64,000 nucleotides of DNA. Origin: Flavobacteriaceae bacterium. Its GTDB lineage: Bacteria > Bacteroidota > Bacteroidia > Flavobacteriales > Flavobacteriaceae. Within the stretch, counting starts at the first letter, position 1. Each line of letters begins with the position of its first letter. Both the position numbers and the translations under genes were made by a program. The DNA is taken from positions 310,001 through 374,000 of the forward strand of contig SIHP01000002.1 of the NCBI GenBank assembly GCA_004762155.1, in the 5' to 3' direction. The notes beneath the pieces were generated by a model, which searched no databases, was not told the origin of the DNA, and saw only the letters and a list, made by a program, of their open reading frames with translations. Shown in pieces: positions 44,000 to 53,024 of the stretch.

Positions 44000-45547
44000 A
44001 TGGCAAAACAAGAAGATAAATTTAAAAAAGTAATATCGCACGCAAAAGAATATGGTTATATATTTCAATCTTCTGAGATATATGATGGTTTAAGTGCGGT
44101 ATATGATTATGCTCAAAACGGAGTAGAGTTAAAGAAAAACATTCGTGACTATTGGTGGAAAGCAATGGTACAAATGCATGAAAATATTGTAGGTATTGAT
44201 GCTGCAATTTTAATGCATCCAACTACATGGAAAGCTTCTGGCCATGTTGATGCCTTTAACGATCCGTTAATTGATAATAAAGACAGTAAAAAAAGATATA
44301 GAGCAGATGTTTTAGTAGAAGATTTTCGTGAGAAAATTGTTCAAAAAATAAACAAAGATGTTGACAAAGCTAAAAAACGTTTTGGCGATGATTTTAATGA
44401 AGAGGAGTTTAGATCAACCAATGGAAACGTTATTCGCCGTCAAAAGCAAATAGATGAAATTACTGTTGAGTTAACAAGAGTTCAAGAAGAGAATGATTTA
44501 GAAGGTTTTAAACAACTTATTTTAGATTTAAAAATTAACTGCCCTGTTTCTGGTTCTAATAATTGGACAGATGTTAAGCAATTCAACTTAATGTTTGGAA
44601 CACAATTAGGTGCTTCTGCAGAAAGCTCTATGAAAGTATATTTACGACCAGAAACTGCACAAGGAATTTTTGTAAATTTCTTGAATGTTCAAAAAACTGG
44701 ACGTATGAAAATTCCTTTTGGTATTGCTCAAACAGGAAAAGCATTTCGTAATGAAATTGTTGCTCGTCAGTTTATTTTTAGAATGCGTGAATTTGAACAA
44801 ATGGAAATGCAATTTTTCATTAAACCAGGTACACAACAAGATTGGTTTAAACATTGGAAAGAAACACGTTTAAAATGGCATTTATCATTAGGTATGGGAC
44901 AAGATAATTATCGTTTCCATGATCACGATAAACTAGCACATTACGCAGATGCAGCTACAGATATTGAATTCAATTTCCCTTTCGGATTTAAAGAATTAGA
45001 AGGAATTCATTCTCGTACTGATTTTGATTTAAAACAACATCAAGAATTTTCAGGGAAAAAATTACAATATTTTGATCATGAGGAAAACGCAAGTTATACT
45101 CCTTATGTTCTAGAAACATCTATTGGTTTAGATCGTATGTTCTTAGCGGTTTTCTCTAACGCTTTACAAGAAGAAGAATTAGAAAACAACACTACAAGAA
45201 CTGTTTTAAAATTACCTGCTGTTTTAGCCCCATTTAAAGCTGCTGTTTTGCCGTTAGTTAAAAAAGATGGATTACCAGAAGTAGCCCGTAAGATTTTAGA
45301 AGACCTAAAATGGGATTTTAATGTATTTTATGATGAAAAGGATGCCGTTGGTAAACGTTACAGAAGACAAGATGCTGCAGGAACTCCATTTTGTATTACT
45401 GTAGATCATGATACTTTAGAAGATAATACAGTTACCATACGTCATAGAGATACTATGGAACAACAACGTGTTAAAATAGAAGACTTAAGAGGAATCATCA
45501 AAAAAGAAGTTGACGTTAGGACTTGGTTAATGAAAATGAAAGCTTAA
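44000..45547 (+). CDS. glyS: glycine--tRNA ligase, dimeric type
   Basis: This 515-residue class II enzyme charges tRNA-Gly. It is the one-chain dimeric type, as shown by RGY-like SSEIYDGLSAVYDYAQNG near residue 24, motif 2 FGIAQTGKAFRNEIVARQFIFR (read here as the blocks GIAQTGKAFRNEI and RQFIFRMREFEQME) and motif 3 in TSIGLDRMFLAV (about residue 373). The C-terminal anticodon-binding domain (about residues 400-515) is complete. A TAnnTTTG box lies four bases before the ATG and a terminator follows, so it is a single-gene unit. Confidence 0.96.
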   Translation: MAKQEDKFKKVISHAKEYGYIFQSSEIYDGLSAVYDYAQNGVELKKNIRDYWWKAMVQMHENIVGIDAAILMHPTTWKASGHVDAFNDPLIDNKDSKKRYRADVLVEDFREKIVQKINKDVDKAKKRFGDDFNEEEFRSTNGNVIRRQKQIDEITVELTRVQEENDLEGFKQLILDLKINCPVSGSNNWTDVKQFNLMFGTQLGASAESSMKVYLRPETAQGIFVNFLNVQKTGRMKIPFGIAQTGKAFRNEIVARQFIFRMREFEQMEMQFFIKPGTQQDWFKHWKETRLKWHLSLGMGQDNYRFHDHDKLAHYADAATDIEFNFPFGFKELEGIHSRTDFDLKQHQEFSGKKLQYFDHEENASYTPYVLETSIGLDRMFLAVFSNALQEEELENNTTRTVLKLPAVLAPFKAAVLPLVKKDGLPEVARKILEDLKWDFNVFYDEKDAVGKRYRRQDAAGTPFCITVDHDTLEDNTVTIRHRDTMEQQRVKIEDLRGIIKKEVDVRTWLMKMKA

Positions 45548-45565
45548 TTTTTGTAATTATGAAAT

Positions 45566-45596
45566 AAAATCCTAGGCTAGTCTTAGGATTTTTTTT
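45566..45596 (+). terminator. terminator of glyS
   Basis: AAAATCCTA (45566-45574) pairs with TAGGATTTT (45584-45592), followed by more T (eight or more in total). It lies 19 bases after the stop. Confidence 0.88.
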
Positions 45597-45613
45597 ATTT
45601 AAAAATAAAAAAC

Positions 45614-45838
45614 ATGAAGAAATTAGTTATTATGCTATTTGTTATTTTTTTATTATGGATGTGTGTAGGCGCATACCTATTATTAGTAGAACATGAAAAA
45701 GCAAAGATAGTAATGGGTTTAGGTGTCTTTTTTATGTCTTTTATTCTAATGCCTATTTTTATCTTTTATAGATATAAAGATGGAAAATATAAAAAGTACA
45801 TTTTAAATGATCAGAAGATTAAAGAATGGAAAGAATAA
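45614..45838 (+). CDS. small two-helix membrane protein, family not recognised
   Basis: This 74-residue protein has two hydrophobic segments (about residues 4-24 and 32-52) joined by a short loop with VEHEKAK, and a charged C-terminal tail (RYKDGKYKKYILNDQKIKEWKE) probably in the cytosol. It is flanked by terminators on both sides (45566-45596 and 45838-45867), so it is an independent transcription unit, though I see no clear promoter box in the short upstream gap. I do not recognise the family and claim no function. Confidence 0.65.
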   Translation: MKKLVIMLFVIFLLWMCVGAYLLLVEHEKAKIVMGLGVFFMSFILMPIFIFYRYKDGKYKKYILNDQKIKEWKE

Positions 45839-45867
45839 AAAGGTTGAGCAAAATTGCTCAACCTTTT
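45838..45867. terminator. bidirectional terminator between convergent genes
   Basis: AAAAGGTTGAGCA (45838-45850) pairs with TGCTCAACCTTTT (45855-45867), 13 perfect pairs with a four-base loop. It has T on the plus side and also serves the minus-strand lipoprotein gene ending at 45895. Confidence 0.9.
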
Positions 45868-45894
45868 ATTTTATATAAAAAACTCTTAATTACA

Positions 45895-47412
45895 TTATTG
45901 TAATGTTGGTGAATAATTAGTAGGGAAATCATCTGCTTTTGCTAAACCATCAGTAGCTTCAGCAAAATTAGATCCAAACTCAGTATCAATTTCTTCTAAT
46001 ATTTTATTTGCCATTAAAGCATAACCACGAGCTGTTAAATGAACACCATCTAAACTTATTAAACCTCCAGTTACTAATCCAGTAGTTAAATTATAACCAT
46101 CAAAAGCAACACCTGTTGTTGCAGCTTCGGTTAAAACACTATTTAAATCAACCATAACAATATTAGAGTTACTTGCTGCTATATTAGCAATTGTAGTATT
46201 ATAAGCATCAGTAGCTGTTTTAATTGCTTCTTGCTCTTCAGGTGTTAACACCCACTCATCACTTAAAGGAACTGTAACACCATTAAGAAGTGTTGCATTA
46301 TTATTAACTTCTGTTCCTATAAAAGCAGAACCTGCTAAAACTAGTAAATCATCAGCAGTTGCTTGTCTATAACTAGGTAAACCTAACGCACTTAAATCCG
46401 TTAAGTATTCATCTTGTATAGTCACTGCATTATCTCCTTCAACAAAAACAACTGTTCTTTCAGCTACCTCAGCCGCATCAATCATTCCAAAAGAAAGCGC
46501 TAACTGTAAACCAGCATTATATTCCGCAAAACCAGCATTTACTAAAGCTGCAGTATCTGCATCTAAAGGAACTGGATTGTAAGGTACTGTTGTAAAGTTT
46601 GCTAAAGATGTAATATAAGGTACATTTGAAACTACTCCTTTTGCTCCGTTTGCTGTTAATGCATCTACCATAGCACCAAAAGCACTTGCAAATACTAAAG
46701 GGTCTGTAATATCTTCACTTCCATAAGTAGCTGCATCAAAATTCCCTGTCTGATCTTCTCCAGCACCACCATCTAAAGCGTACCCTAAAACATCATTTCC
46801 TCCAACTTCAGATAATGTAAAGAAAGTAGGGCTTTGAGCAACTGCGTCTGTTAAAACAGTTGTAGCATCACTTGATGCAAATCTAGCAAAGTAAGGGTTA
46901 GCTGTTTCTGCTAATACTCCAGGAATACTACCTAACCCAGGTGTTACTAAATGAAAACTTTTTGCCCCAGGTATACCGTAATTATTAATAGTTCCAGTAA
47001 CTGGAGTTGTTGTTTCAGTTGTAGGTGTTGCTGGCAAACGAGCCGGTCCAGCTCCATCGAAATAAAACCTAGGCTCTTGAATTTGAGTTCCTCCATATAA
47101 CAATCCTCCAATATTATCATTCATTAAAGGTTGATTAAAATCCCCACCACCTATCATAGCAAACTTAGTTGCTAAAGTGTTTGGAAAAGAATCTTCTTGT
47201 CCTGCTATAAATAAAGCACCATCTGTAAAACCTGCTGTAAAAGAAGCTCCTACTGCTATATAATTAGAAAAATCTGCAGAACCTGCATTTAATGCAACTG
47301 TTTCTTCAGCTTCTACCTCAGCTTCTATTTCTGGTAATTCATTATTTACGTCACACGATGTTATAGCTAAAGTTAACCCCAACATCCATATAAATTTATT
47401 TTTTATCATCAT
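45895..47412 (-). CDS. SGNH/GDSL-type hydrolase lipoprotein
   Basis: This 505-residue lipoprotein (signal ending LAITSC, Cys20) carries the four SGNH hydrolase blocks. They are the serine in GASFTAG (Ser57), the conserved glycine region, GGND in SEVGGNDVLG (about residue 203) and the C-terminal DGVHLTARGY with Asp455 and His458. Insertions between blocks make it longer than common GDSL esterases. It starts nine bases after the end of the TonB-dependent receptor gene, so both are one operon. A role as surface esterase or lipase feeding the receptor is a reasonable inference; the substrate is unknown. Confidence 0.85.
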   Translation of the reverse strand: MMIKNKFIWMLGLTLAITSCDVNNELPEIEAEVEAEETVALNAGSADFSNYIAVGASFTAGFTDGALFIAGQEDSFPNTLATKFAMIGGGDFNQPLMNDNIGGLLYGGTQIQEPRFYFDGAGPARLPATPTTETTTPVTGTINNYGIPGAKSFHLVTPGLGSIPGVLAETANPYFARFASSDATTVLTDAVAQSPTFFTLSEVGGNDVLGYALDGGAGEDQTGNFDAATYGSEDITDPLVFASAFGAMVDALTANGAKGVVSNVPYITSLANFTTVPYNPVPLDADTAALVNAGFAEYNAGLQLALSFGMIDAAEVAERTVVFVEGDNAVTIQDEYLTDLSALGLPSYRQATADDLLVLAGSAFIGTEVNNNATLLNGVTVPLSDEWVLTPEEQEAIKTATDAYNTTIANIAASNSNIVMVDLNSVLTEAATTGVAFDGYNLTTGLVTGGLISLDGVHLTARGYALMANKILEEIDTEFGSNFAEATDGLAKADDFPTNYSPTLQ

Positions 47413-47421
47413 CGTCTCTTT

Positions 47422-50214
47422 TTAGTTATTAATTGTCCAAGAAAGGTAGTATTGAGAACCTACTGCTCCTGTACCAGGTGCACTTATATATTCTTGACCA
47501 CTTAAATTTGCTCCACCTAATTTAAAAGTAGATTTAATTGAAGGTACTTTATAATTAATTTGTGCATCTACAGTAGTTCTTGCATCAACAGCTCCTTCTA
47601 AGAAAGTAGATTGCCAATAAAAATCATTTTGCCAACGTACGTTAATGTTAAAACCAAAGTTCTTTAACACATTTGGATGACCAAATTGAAATTTAACCTT
47701 ATGTTCAGGAGTATTAAACCCTGCTTCAAAATCAGGATCAGAAGCTTGGTCAAAATCAAATTTAGACCATGTGTAATTTAAACCTACTGTATAACCATTG
47801 AAAACTTTAGTATTTAAACCTAATCCAATACCATATGATTTAACATCTGCTTGTGAATTTGTACGTACACTAAAAACAGCATAATCTCCATTCGCTAATG
47901 CAGTTAAAGCTTCTACATCTGCAGTTCCATTAGCGTCAAAAGAACCATATAAAGGTGTAATAGCATCTTTAATAGAAATAAAATCTTCGTAATCATTATA
48001 GTAAGCACTAAAATCAACACTTAACTTATTATCACCTGTATTAATAGCACCACGATATCCAACTTCAAAAGAAGTAACTTGTTCTGGCTTTACTAAACTA
48101 ATATTTGATTTTTCATTAGTACCATCTTCTACAGATGCTCTTGAAAAAGAATTTAAATAGGCATCTCTACCTGTTAAAGTTATTGTTTCTCCGTAAGTCC
48201 CTGATGCTGCATTGCTCACTGCAAAATCAACAGAATATCTATCAAGATTATCTTCTGCAGTTCCTAAAAGGTAACTAGCTCCTGTAGACAAACCAATATA
48301 TTGATCTTGTGTTGTTGGGTTTCTAAAACCTGTTTGAAAAGAAGCTCTGAAGTTATGATTCTTACTTTCTCCTGCAGCATATGCTAGCGATAATCTTGGT
48401 GAAACATTCCCATCAAAATTTTGACTCTTGTCATAACGAGCAGAAGCTGTTAACTTAAGTCTATCATCAAGCATTTTTTTCTGTAATTGAGAATAAAAAC
48501 CATATTCATTATAAGATAAAACCCCATCTCCATCTGTATAAATTGTTCCAAAAGAATTTAATCTATATTGTCTAAAAGAAGACCCAAATTGAATTTCAGC
48601 CCAATCTATATAATCACGTAAATTTAAATTAGCATCTGCATGATATAAACTTGTTTGATCTCTAAACTTAGAACCAGTTAATAAATCAGGATCAGAAGTC
48701 ACCTTATTAAAAGCTTCTGTAAAAGCAGCCGTCCCTGGTACTAAACGTCCTGTATCTGCTGCTGTTCTTGCCGCTAAATGCGCTTGTTTAGTATCGATTA
48801 AAGGATTAGTTAAAACTGCTCCTGCATATGCCCCAATATACTCTTGGAACCATTGTGTGTCTGACTTCCATTCTCTGTTAATATTAATAGCTGCAAAACG
48901 AGAATCATAAGAATCTCCAGCATCTTCACCTGTATAATAACCTCTAATAAAGAAATTTTTTCCTCTAAATTCTAATTTATGTTGCTCTAAGAAAAAGTTA
49001 GAAATATTATATCTGTTTTGACCCTGGTAAATTGTATTACCTCTACCATATTTTGAATTCCAGATTATTTCTAAACGATCATTTCCCCAAGGACGATAGT
49101 GTAAAGAACCTCCAAACTTCATGCTTTTAGCTTTGTTACTCATTAAGTCTACTTCATTATAACCTGTTCTACTTACATTAACATCTGGTATAATACCTAA
49201 ACCTGAAGCGGTTCTAATGTTGGTTACAACCTCATCACCATAAACATTAGCTCCATCATAATCGGTAGCTGAATCTGCATTTCCTTCCTCTCTAAAACCA
49301 GAAATGTATTCCCCTCCTACACCTGTAGTATTTCTGTAATCTGTAGCATGCCACTCTTCACCTTCTAAATAAGAAAATGATGCTTTTGCTGCAAAATAAT
49401 TATCAAAAGCATGTGCCATACGTATAGTTGCATCATAAAACTCATTGTTTCCTGCTGCTTCTTGACTTGTAACTCCTCCTTTAATTTCAAAACTAATTCC
49501 TTGATCGTCAAAAGGATTTTTACTAGTCATTAACATAATACCATTAAAAGCATTTGCTCCATATAAAGCTGATGCAGCTCCAGGAAGAATTTCAACACTT
49601 TTAACATCTAATTCAGATAATCCTAATAAGTTACCAATAGCGAAGTTTAATGCAGGTGATGCATTATCCATTCCATCAACTAATTGCACAAAACGTTCAT
49701 TTGCAAAAGAGGCAAAACCACGTGTATTAACCGATTTAAAAGTTAAACTGTTAGTATTAATATCTACACCTTTTAAGTTCTCTAAACCATCATAAAAAGA
49801 CGGCGCTGGTGTGTTTTTAATTGATCTAGAATCAAAACGTTCAATTGTTACTGGAGATTCCATAACACGTTCAGGAGTTCTAGATGCAGAAATAACAACC
49901 TCATCTAATGCTGTTGCATTTTCTTTCAAATCAACAGTTACTACTTGGTTATTTTTGGTTATTTCAACCTTTTCTGTTTGATACCCTAAAGAAGATACCT
50001 CTATTATAAACGGAGGTATATCTGTTACTTTTAAAGTAAACTTACCGTCGAAATCAGTAGTAGTACCCACTGCTTTTCTTGAAACTTTAATACTGGCTCC
50101 TGGTAAAGGGCCACCTAAAGACACATCATTTACTGTTCCTGTAACGGTCGTTTGCCCAAACATAAGCGCACTACCAAAGAGCATAAATGCTGATAGTAAT
50201 ATTTTTTTTATCAT
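47422..50214 (-). CDS. TonB-dependent outer-membrane receptor with carboxypeptidase-like N-domain
   Basis: This 930-residue outer-membrane protein has a signal peptide (to about residue 20), a CarboxypepD_reg-like domain (about residues 22-105; TVTGTVNDVSLGGPLPGASI, GTTTDFDGKFTL), a plug domain (about residues 115-235; ASRTPERVMESPVTIERFD, LPGAASALYGANAFNG) and a 22-strand-type barrel to the end. It is SusC-like in layout but has no SusD partner; instead an SGNH-hydrolase lipoprotein follows in the same operon. The imported substrate is not evident, possibly an ester or lipid released by the lipoprotein. Confidence 0.93.
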   Translation of the reverse strand: MIKKILLSAFMLFGSALMFGQTTVTGTVNDVSLGGPLPGASIKVSRKAVGTTTDFDGKFTLKVTDIPPFIIEVSSLGYQTEKVEITKNNQVVTVDLKENATALDEVVISASRTPERVMESPVTIERFDSRSIKNTPAPSFYDGLENLKGVDINTNSLTFKSVNTRGFASFANERFVQLVDGMDNASPALNFAIGNLLGLSELDVKSVEILPGAASALYGANAFNGIMLMTSKNPFDDQGISFEIKGGVTSQEAAGNNEFYDATIRMAHAFDNYFAAKASFSYLEGEEWHATDYRNTTGVGGEYISGFREEGNADSATDYDGANVYGDEVVTNIRTASGLGIIPDVNVSRTGYNEVDLMSNKAKSMKFGGSLHYRPWGNDRLEIIWNSKYGRGNTIYQGQNRYNISNFFLEQHKLEFRGKNFFIRGYYTGEDAGDSYDSRFAAININREWKSDTQWFQEYIGAYAGAVLTNPLIDTKQAHLAARTAADTGRLVPGTAAFTEAFNKVTSDPDLLTGSKFRDQTSLYHADANLNLRDYIDWAEIQFGSSFRQYRLNSFGTIYTDGDGVLSYNEYGFYSQLQKKMLDDRLKLTASARYDKSQNFDGNVSPRLSLAYAAGESKNHNFRASFQTGFRNPTTQDQYIGLSTGASYLLGTAEDNLDRYSVDFAVSNAASGTYGETITLTGRDAYLNSFSRASVEDGTNEKSNISLVKPEQVTSFEVGYRGAINTGDNKLSVDFSAYYNDYEDFISIKDAITPLYGSFDANGTADVEALTALANGDYAVFSVRTNSQADVKSYGIGLGLNTKVFNGYTVGLNYTWSKFDFDQASDPDFEAGFNTPEHKVKFQFGHPNVLKNFGFNINVRWQNDFYWQSTFLEGAVDARTTVDAQINYKVPSIKSTFKLGGANLSGQEYISAPGTGAVGSQYYLSWTINN

Positions 50215-50380
50215 AATCTAAATAATTTGTTAACTATCTGCAAAATACAACTTTTTTTCATTTACAAAATAATTGTGTTATTTTTTTAACAAAGTGACAT
50301 TGTTTACCTTTAGTTTTTGTTATTATCACATTTTAGTAACATATTATTAAGAACCATTTTAATACTAAAATTATACCTCG

Positions 50381-50388
50381 TAAATTTG
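50381..50388 (+). promoter_or_regulatory. TAnnTTTG -7 box of ribF
   Basis: TAAATTTG lies 20 bases before the TTG start at 50409. The -33 element is not clear. Confidence 0.5.
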
Positions 50389-50408
50389 CTTAAAATTTAT
50401 TTTTCCTA

Positions 50409-51341
50409 TTGAAAATAATTCATTCAATTTTTGATTTTAAACCTGACCAAAAAACTTACGTTACTATTGGTACTTTTGATGGTGTTCATATTGGTCATCA
50501 AAAAATTATAGAAAAATTAGTTTTAGAGGCTAAGGCAAATCAAAAAAAATCTGTTTTGTTAACCTTTTTTCCTCACCCAAGAATGGTGCTACAAAAAGAA
50601 GCTTCAATTAAATTACTAAATACTATTGATGAACGTGCTGCTTTATTAGAAAAAACAGGATTAGACTATTTAATAATACACCCTTTTAGTAAAGAATTTT
50701 CAAGATTAAAAGCTTTAGACTTTGTAAGAGACATTCTTGTTAATCAATTAAACATATCAAAATTAATTATTGGTTATGATCACCATTTTGGTAAAAACCG
50801 AGAAGGTAATATTGAACAACTTACTGAATATAGCTACCTGTATGATTTTTTAGTAGAAGAAATTCCAGTACAAGACATAGACGATGTTGCTGTAAGCTCT
50901 ACCAAAGTAAGAAGAGCATTAGCTAATGGAGAACTAAAAACAGCAAACAAATATTTAGGATATAACTTCTCCTTAACAGGAAAAGTAATTAGCGGAAAAC
51001 AATTAGGCGGAAAAATAGGTTTCCCAACTGCAAATATTGATTTATCAGAAGATTATAAATTAATTCCAAAAACTGGGGTTTATTTGGTTAAATCATTCAT
51101 TAACACAAAAGAAGTTTATGGGATGATGAATATAGGCAACCGCCCAACACTTAATGGCGACTACCAAACCATAGAAACTCATTTTTTCGACTTCAATAAA
51201 GATCTATACAACACAACTATTACTATTGAACTTATTTACTTCCTAAGAAAAGAAAGAAAGTTCGATTCTATTGAACATCTTACAGATCAACTTAAAAAAG
51301 ATGAAAAAATCGCCAGAGAACACATTATAAATAATCTGTAA
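50409..51341 (+). CDS. ribF: bifunctional riboflavin kinase / FAD synthetase (TTG start)
   Basis: This 310-residue enzyme turns riboflavin into FMN and then FAD. The N-terminal FAD synthetase domain has the nucleotidyltransferase motif VTIGTFDGVHIGHQ (about residue 20) and the late IGYDHHFGKNREG and VSSTKVRRAL blocks. The C-terminal kinase domain has GKQLGGKIGFPTANI (about residue 197) and IGNRPTLNGDYQTIETHFFDF. The start is TTG, as the frame contains no ATG at that place and KIIHSIFDFKPDQK is a normal N-terminus for Flavobacteriaceae RibF. A promoter box lies 20 bases before it. Confidence 0.94.
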   Translation: MKIIHSIFDFKPDQKTYVTIGTFDGVHIGHQKIIEKLVLEAKANQKKSVLLTFFPHPRMVLQKEASIKLLNTIDERAALLEKTGLDYLIIHPFSKEFSRLKALDFVRDILVNQLNISKLIIGYDHHFGKNREGNIEQLTEYSYLYDFLVEEIPVQDIDDVAVSSTKVRRALANGELKTANKYLGYNFSLTGKVISGKQLGGKIGFPTANIDLSEDYKLIPKTGVYLVKSFINTKEVYGMMNIGNRPTLNGDYQTIETHFFDFNKDLYNTTITIELIYFLRKERKFDSIEHLTDQLKKDEKIAREHIINNL

Positions 51342-51349
51342 CAAACACG

Positions 51350-51380
51350 TTGTTTAAGTCTATAGCTTCGTGTATCTTTG
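51350..51380 (+). promoter_or_regulatory. promoter of serS
   Basis: TTG (51350-51352), a 20-base spacer and TATCTTTG (51373-51380) match the Bacteroidota consensus. The ATG follows 21 bases later at 51402, which supports that start over an in-frame one at 51378 that overlaps the box. Confidence 0.7.
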
Positions 51381-51401
51381 CTTTTCTTAAAAAATAAAAA
51401 G

Positions 51402-52676
51402 ATGTTACAAGTTCAGTTTATTCGAGACAACAAAGAAGTTGTTCTAGAAGGATTAGCAAAGCGAAATTTTGCGAATGCAACAACAATTATTGAAGCGGTT
51501 TTAACTGCTGACGAAACACGTAGAGCAACACAAGTTTCATTAGATAATATATTGGCTGAATCTAATAAAATATCCAAAGAAATTGGAGGTCTTTTTAAAT
51601 CTGGTGAAGTTGAAAAAGCTAATGTTTTAAAAGAAAAAACAAAACAACTTAAAGGCAACGAGAAAGAATTAAAAGAACAACTAACTGTAGCTTCAGATAA
51701 GTTACAAGAATTGTTATATCAAATACCAAATGTCCCTCACCCTTCTGTAAAACAAGGAAAAAGTGAAGAAGATAACGAAGAGGTTTACAAAGAAGGTACA
51801 ATTCCAGATTTAGGCGAAAAAGCTTTACCTCACTGGGAATTGGCTAAAAAATATGATATTATTGATTTTGAATTAGGTACTAAAATTGCTGGTGCTGGTT
51901 TCCCTGTATACAAAGGAAAAGGTGCTCGTTTACAACGTGCTTTAATTAATTATTTTTTAGACAAAAATACTGGTGCTGGTTATACAGAAGTTCAAGTTCC
52001 ACATTTAGTAAACGAAGCTTCTGGTTACGGAACTGGTCAGTTACCAGATAAAGAAGGTCAAATGTACCATGTAACTGGTGATGATTTATATTTAATTCCA
52101 ACTGCGGAAGTTCCAATTACTAATATGTTACGCAATGAGTTGATAAAGGAAACAGATTTACCCAAATCGTTTACTGGTTACACACCTTGTTTTAGAAGAG
52201 AAGCAGGAAGTTATGGCGCTCACGTTCGTGGATTAAATCGTTTACATCAATTTGATAAAGTAGAAATTGTTCGTGTAGAGCATCCAGATAATTCTTACCA
52301 AGCTTTAAACGGAATGGTAGAACATATTAAAGAAATTTTACGTGAGTTGAAATTACCATATCGTATTTTACGATTATGTGGAGGAGATACTGGTTTTACA
52401 GCTGCATTAACTTTTGATTTTGAACTATACTCTACAGCACAAGAGCGTTGGTTAGAAATTAGTTCAGCTTCTAATTTTGAAACATTTCAAGCAAATCGTT
52501 TAAAATTACGTTTTAAAAATAAAGACGGAAAAAGTCAATTAGCACATACTTTAAATGGTAGTTCTTTAGCTTTACCAAGAGTATTAGCTGGTATTTTAGA
52601 AAATTACCAAACGGAAGATGGAATTAAAATTCCAGAAGTATTAGTGCCTTATTGTGGTTTTGATGTGATTAACTAA
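51402..52676 (+). CDS. serS: serine--tRNA ligase
   Basis: This 424-residue class II enzyme charges tRNA-Ser. The N-terminal long coiled-coil arm that grips the tRNA is present (about residues 25-105; SNKISKEIGGLFKSGEVEKAN). The catalytic core shows motif 2 as TPCFRREAGSYG (about residue 264) with LHQFDKVEIV after it, and motif 3 in LNGSSLALPRVLAGILE (about residue 387). Length is standard. It starts at ATG 51402 behind a good promoter, ends before a bidirectional terminator at 52727-52761, and is a single-gene unit. Confidence 0.96.
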   Translation: MLQVQFIRDNKEVVLEGLAKRNFANATTIIEAVLTADETRRATQVSLDNILAESNKISKEIGGLFKSGEVEKANVLKEKTKQLKGNEKELKEQLTVASDKLQELLYQIPNVPHPSVKQGKSEEDNEEVYKEGTIPDLGEKALPHWELAKKYDIIDFELGTKIAGAGFPVYKGKGARLQRALINYFLDKNTGAGYTEVQVPHLVNEASGYGTGQLPDKEGQMYHVTGDDLYLIPTAEVPITNMLRNELIKETDLPKSFTGYTPCFRREAGSYGAHVRGLNRLHQFDKVEIVRVEHPDNSYQALNGMVEHIKEILRELKLPYRILRLCGGDTGFTAALTFDFELYSTAQERWLEISSASNFETFQANRLKLRFKNKDGKSQLAHTLNGSSLALPRVLAGILENYQTEDGIKIPEVLVPYCGFDVIN

Positions 52677-52726
52677 TTACAATTATTAGAAATCTTCTTT
52701 TTTCTAGTATTTTAAAAAGATATATA

Positions 52727-52761
52727 ATTAAACACTATGCTTTAAAAGCGTAGTGTTTTTT
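52727..52761. terminator. bidirectional terminator between serS and the 47-residue gene
   Basis: AAACACTATGC (52730-52740) pairs with GCGTAGTGTTT (52748-52758), 11 pairs with one G-T, flanked by T and A runs. The 3' side reaches the stop of the minus-strand small gene. Confidence 0.85.
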
Positions 52762-52903
52762 AATTAGCTACAATTGCTTTCATTAATCTTTTATATCTGT
52801 TCATTTCTAAAAGAGCTTCAAAATACTGAGGTATTTCTCCTTTTGTCATAAATAAGTTTGCTCTATTTTTTGCAGTTTCGTATTGTTTAGTTAAGCTTTT
52901 CAT
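52760..52903 (-). CDS. conserved 47-residue protein of Flavobacteriaceae, unknown function
   Basis: This 47-residue protein starts MKSLTKQYETAKNRANLFM and ends MNRYKRLMKAIVAN. It is helical, basic and soluble-looking, with no signal or membrane segment. I recall very similar small proteins in other Flavobacteriaceae, but no function. The ATG at 52903 was preferred to a longer frame from 52966, which would start in front of the promoter. A sigma-54-like promoter (52936-52952) gives a leader of about 22 bases, suggesting conditional expression; only the box, not the activator, is seen. Confidence 0.7.
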   Translation of the reverse strand: MKSLTKQYETAKNRANLFMTKGEIPQYFEALLEMNRYKRLMKAIVAN

Positions 52904-52935
52904 AATTATTAAGTTTGTTAGATAGTTATTAGTAA

Positions 52936-52952
52936 GACAAAGTTCGTGCCAA
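52936..52952 (-). promoter_or_regulatory. sigma-54-type -24/-12 promoter
   Basis: On the minus strand TTGGCACG (52945-52952) is followed by AACT and TTGTC. The GG and the -12 G have the correct 11-base spacing. Only the last C of the -12 GC pair is changed to T. The predicted transcription start is near 52925, 22 bases before the ATG at 52903. A competing housekeeping box TAAATTTG lies further upstream on the same strand. Confidence 0.6.
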
Positions 52953-53012
52953 AATGTTACAAGCAAATTTATAAAATACCTCTTTTTAATATTATTTTAA
53001 CAATTTGTTCGT

Positions 53013-53020
53013 TATTTTTG
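53013..53020 (+). promoter_or_regulatory. TAnnTTTG box four bases before the TPR-protein ATG
   Basis: TATTTTTG, then ATTG, then the ATG at 53025. The overlapping TTG at 53022 would place the start even closer. The mRNA may begin at the start codon. Confidence 0.55.
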
Positions 53021-53024
53021 ATTG

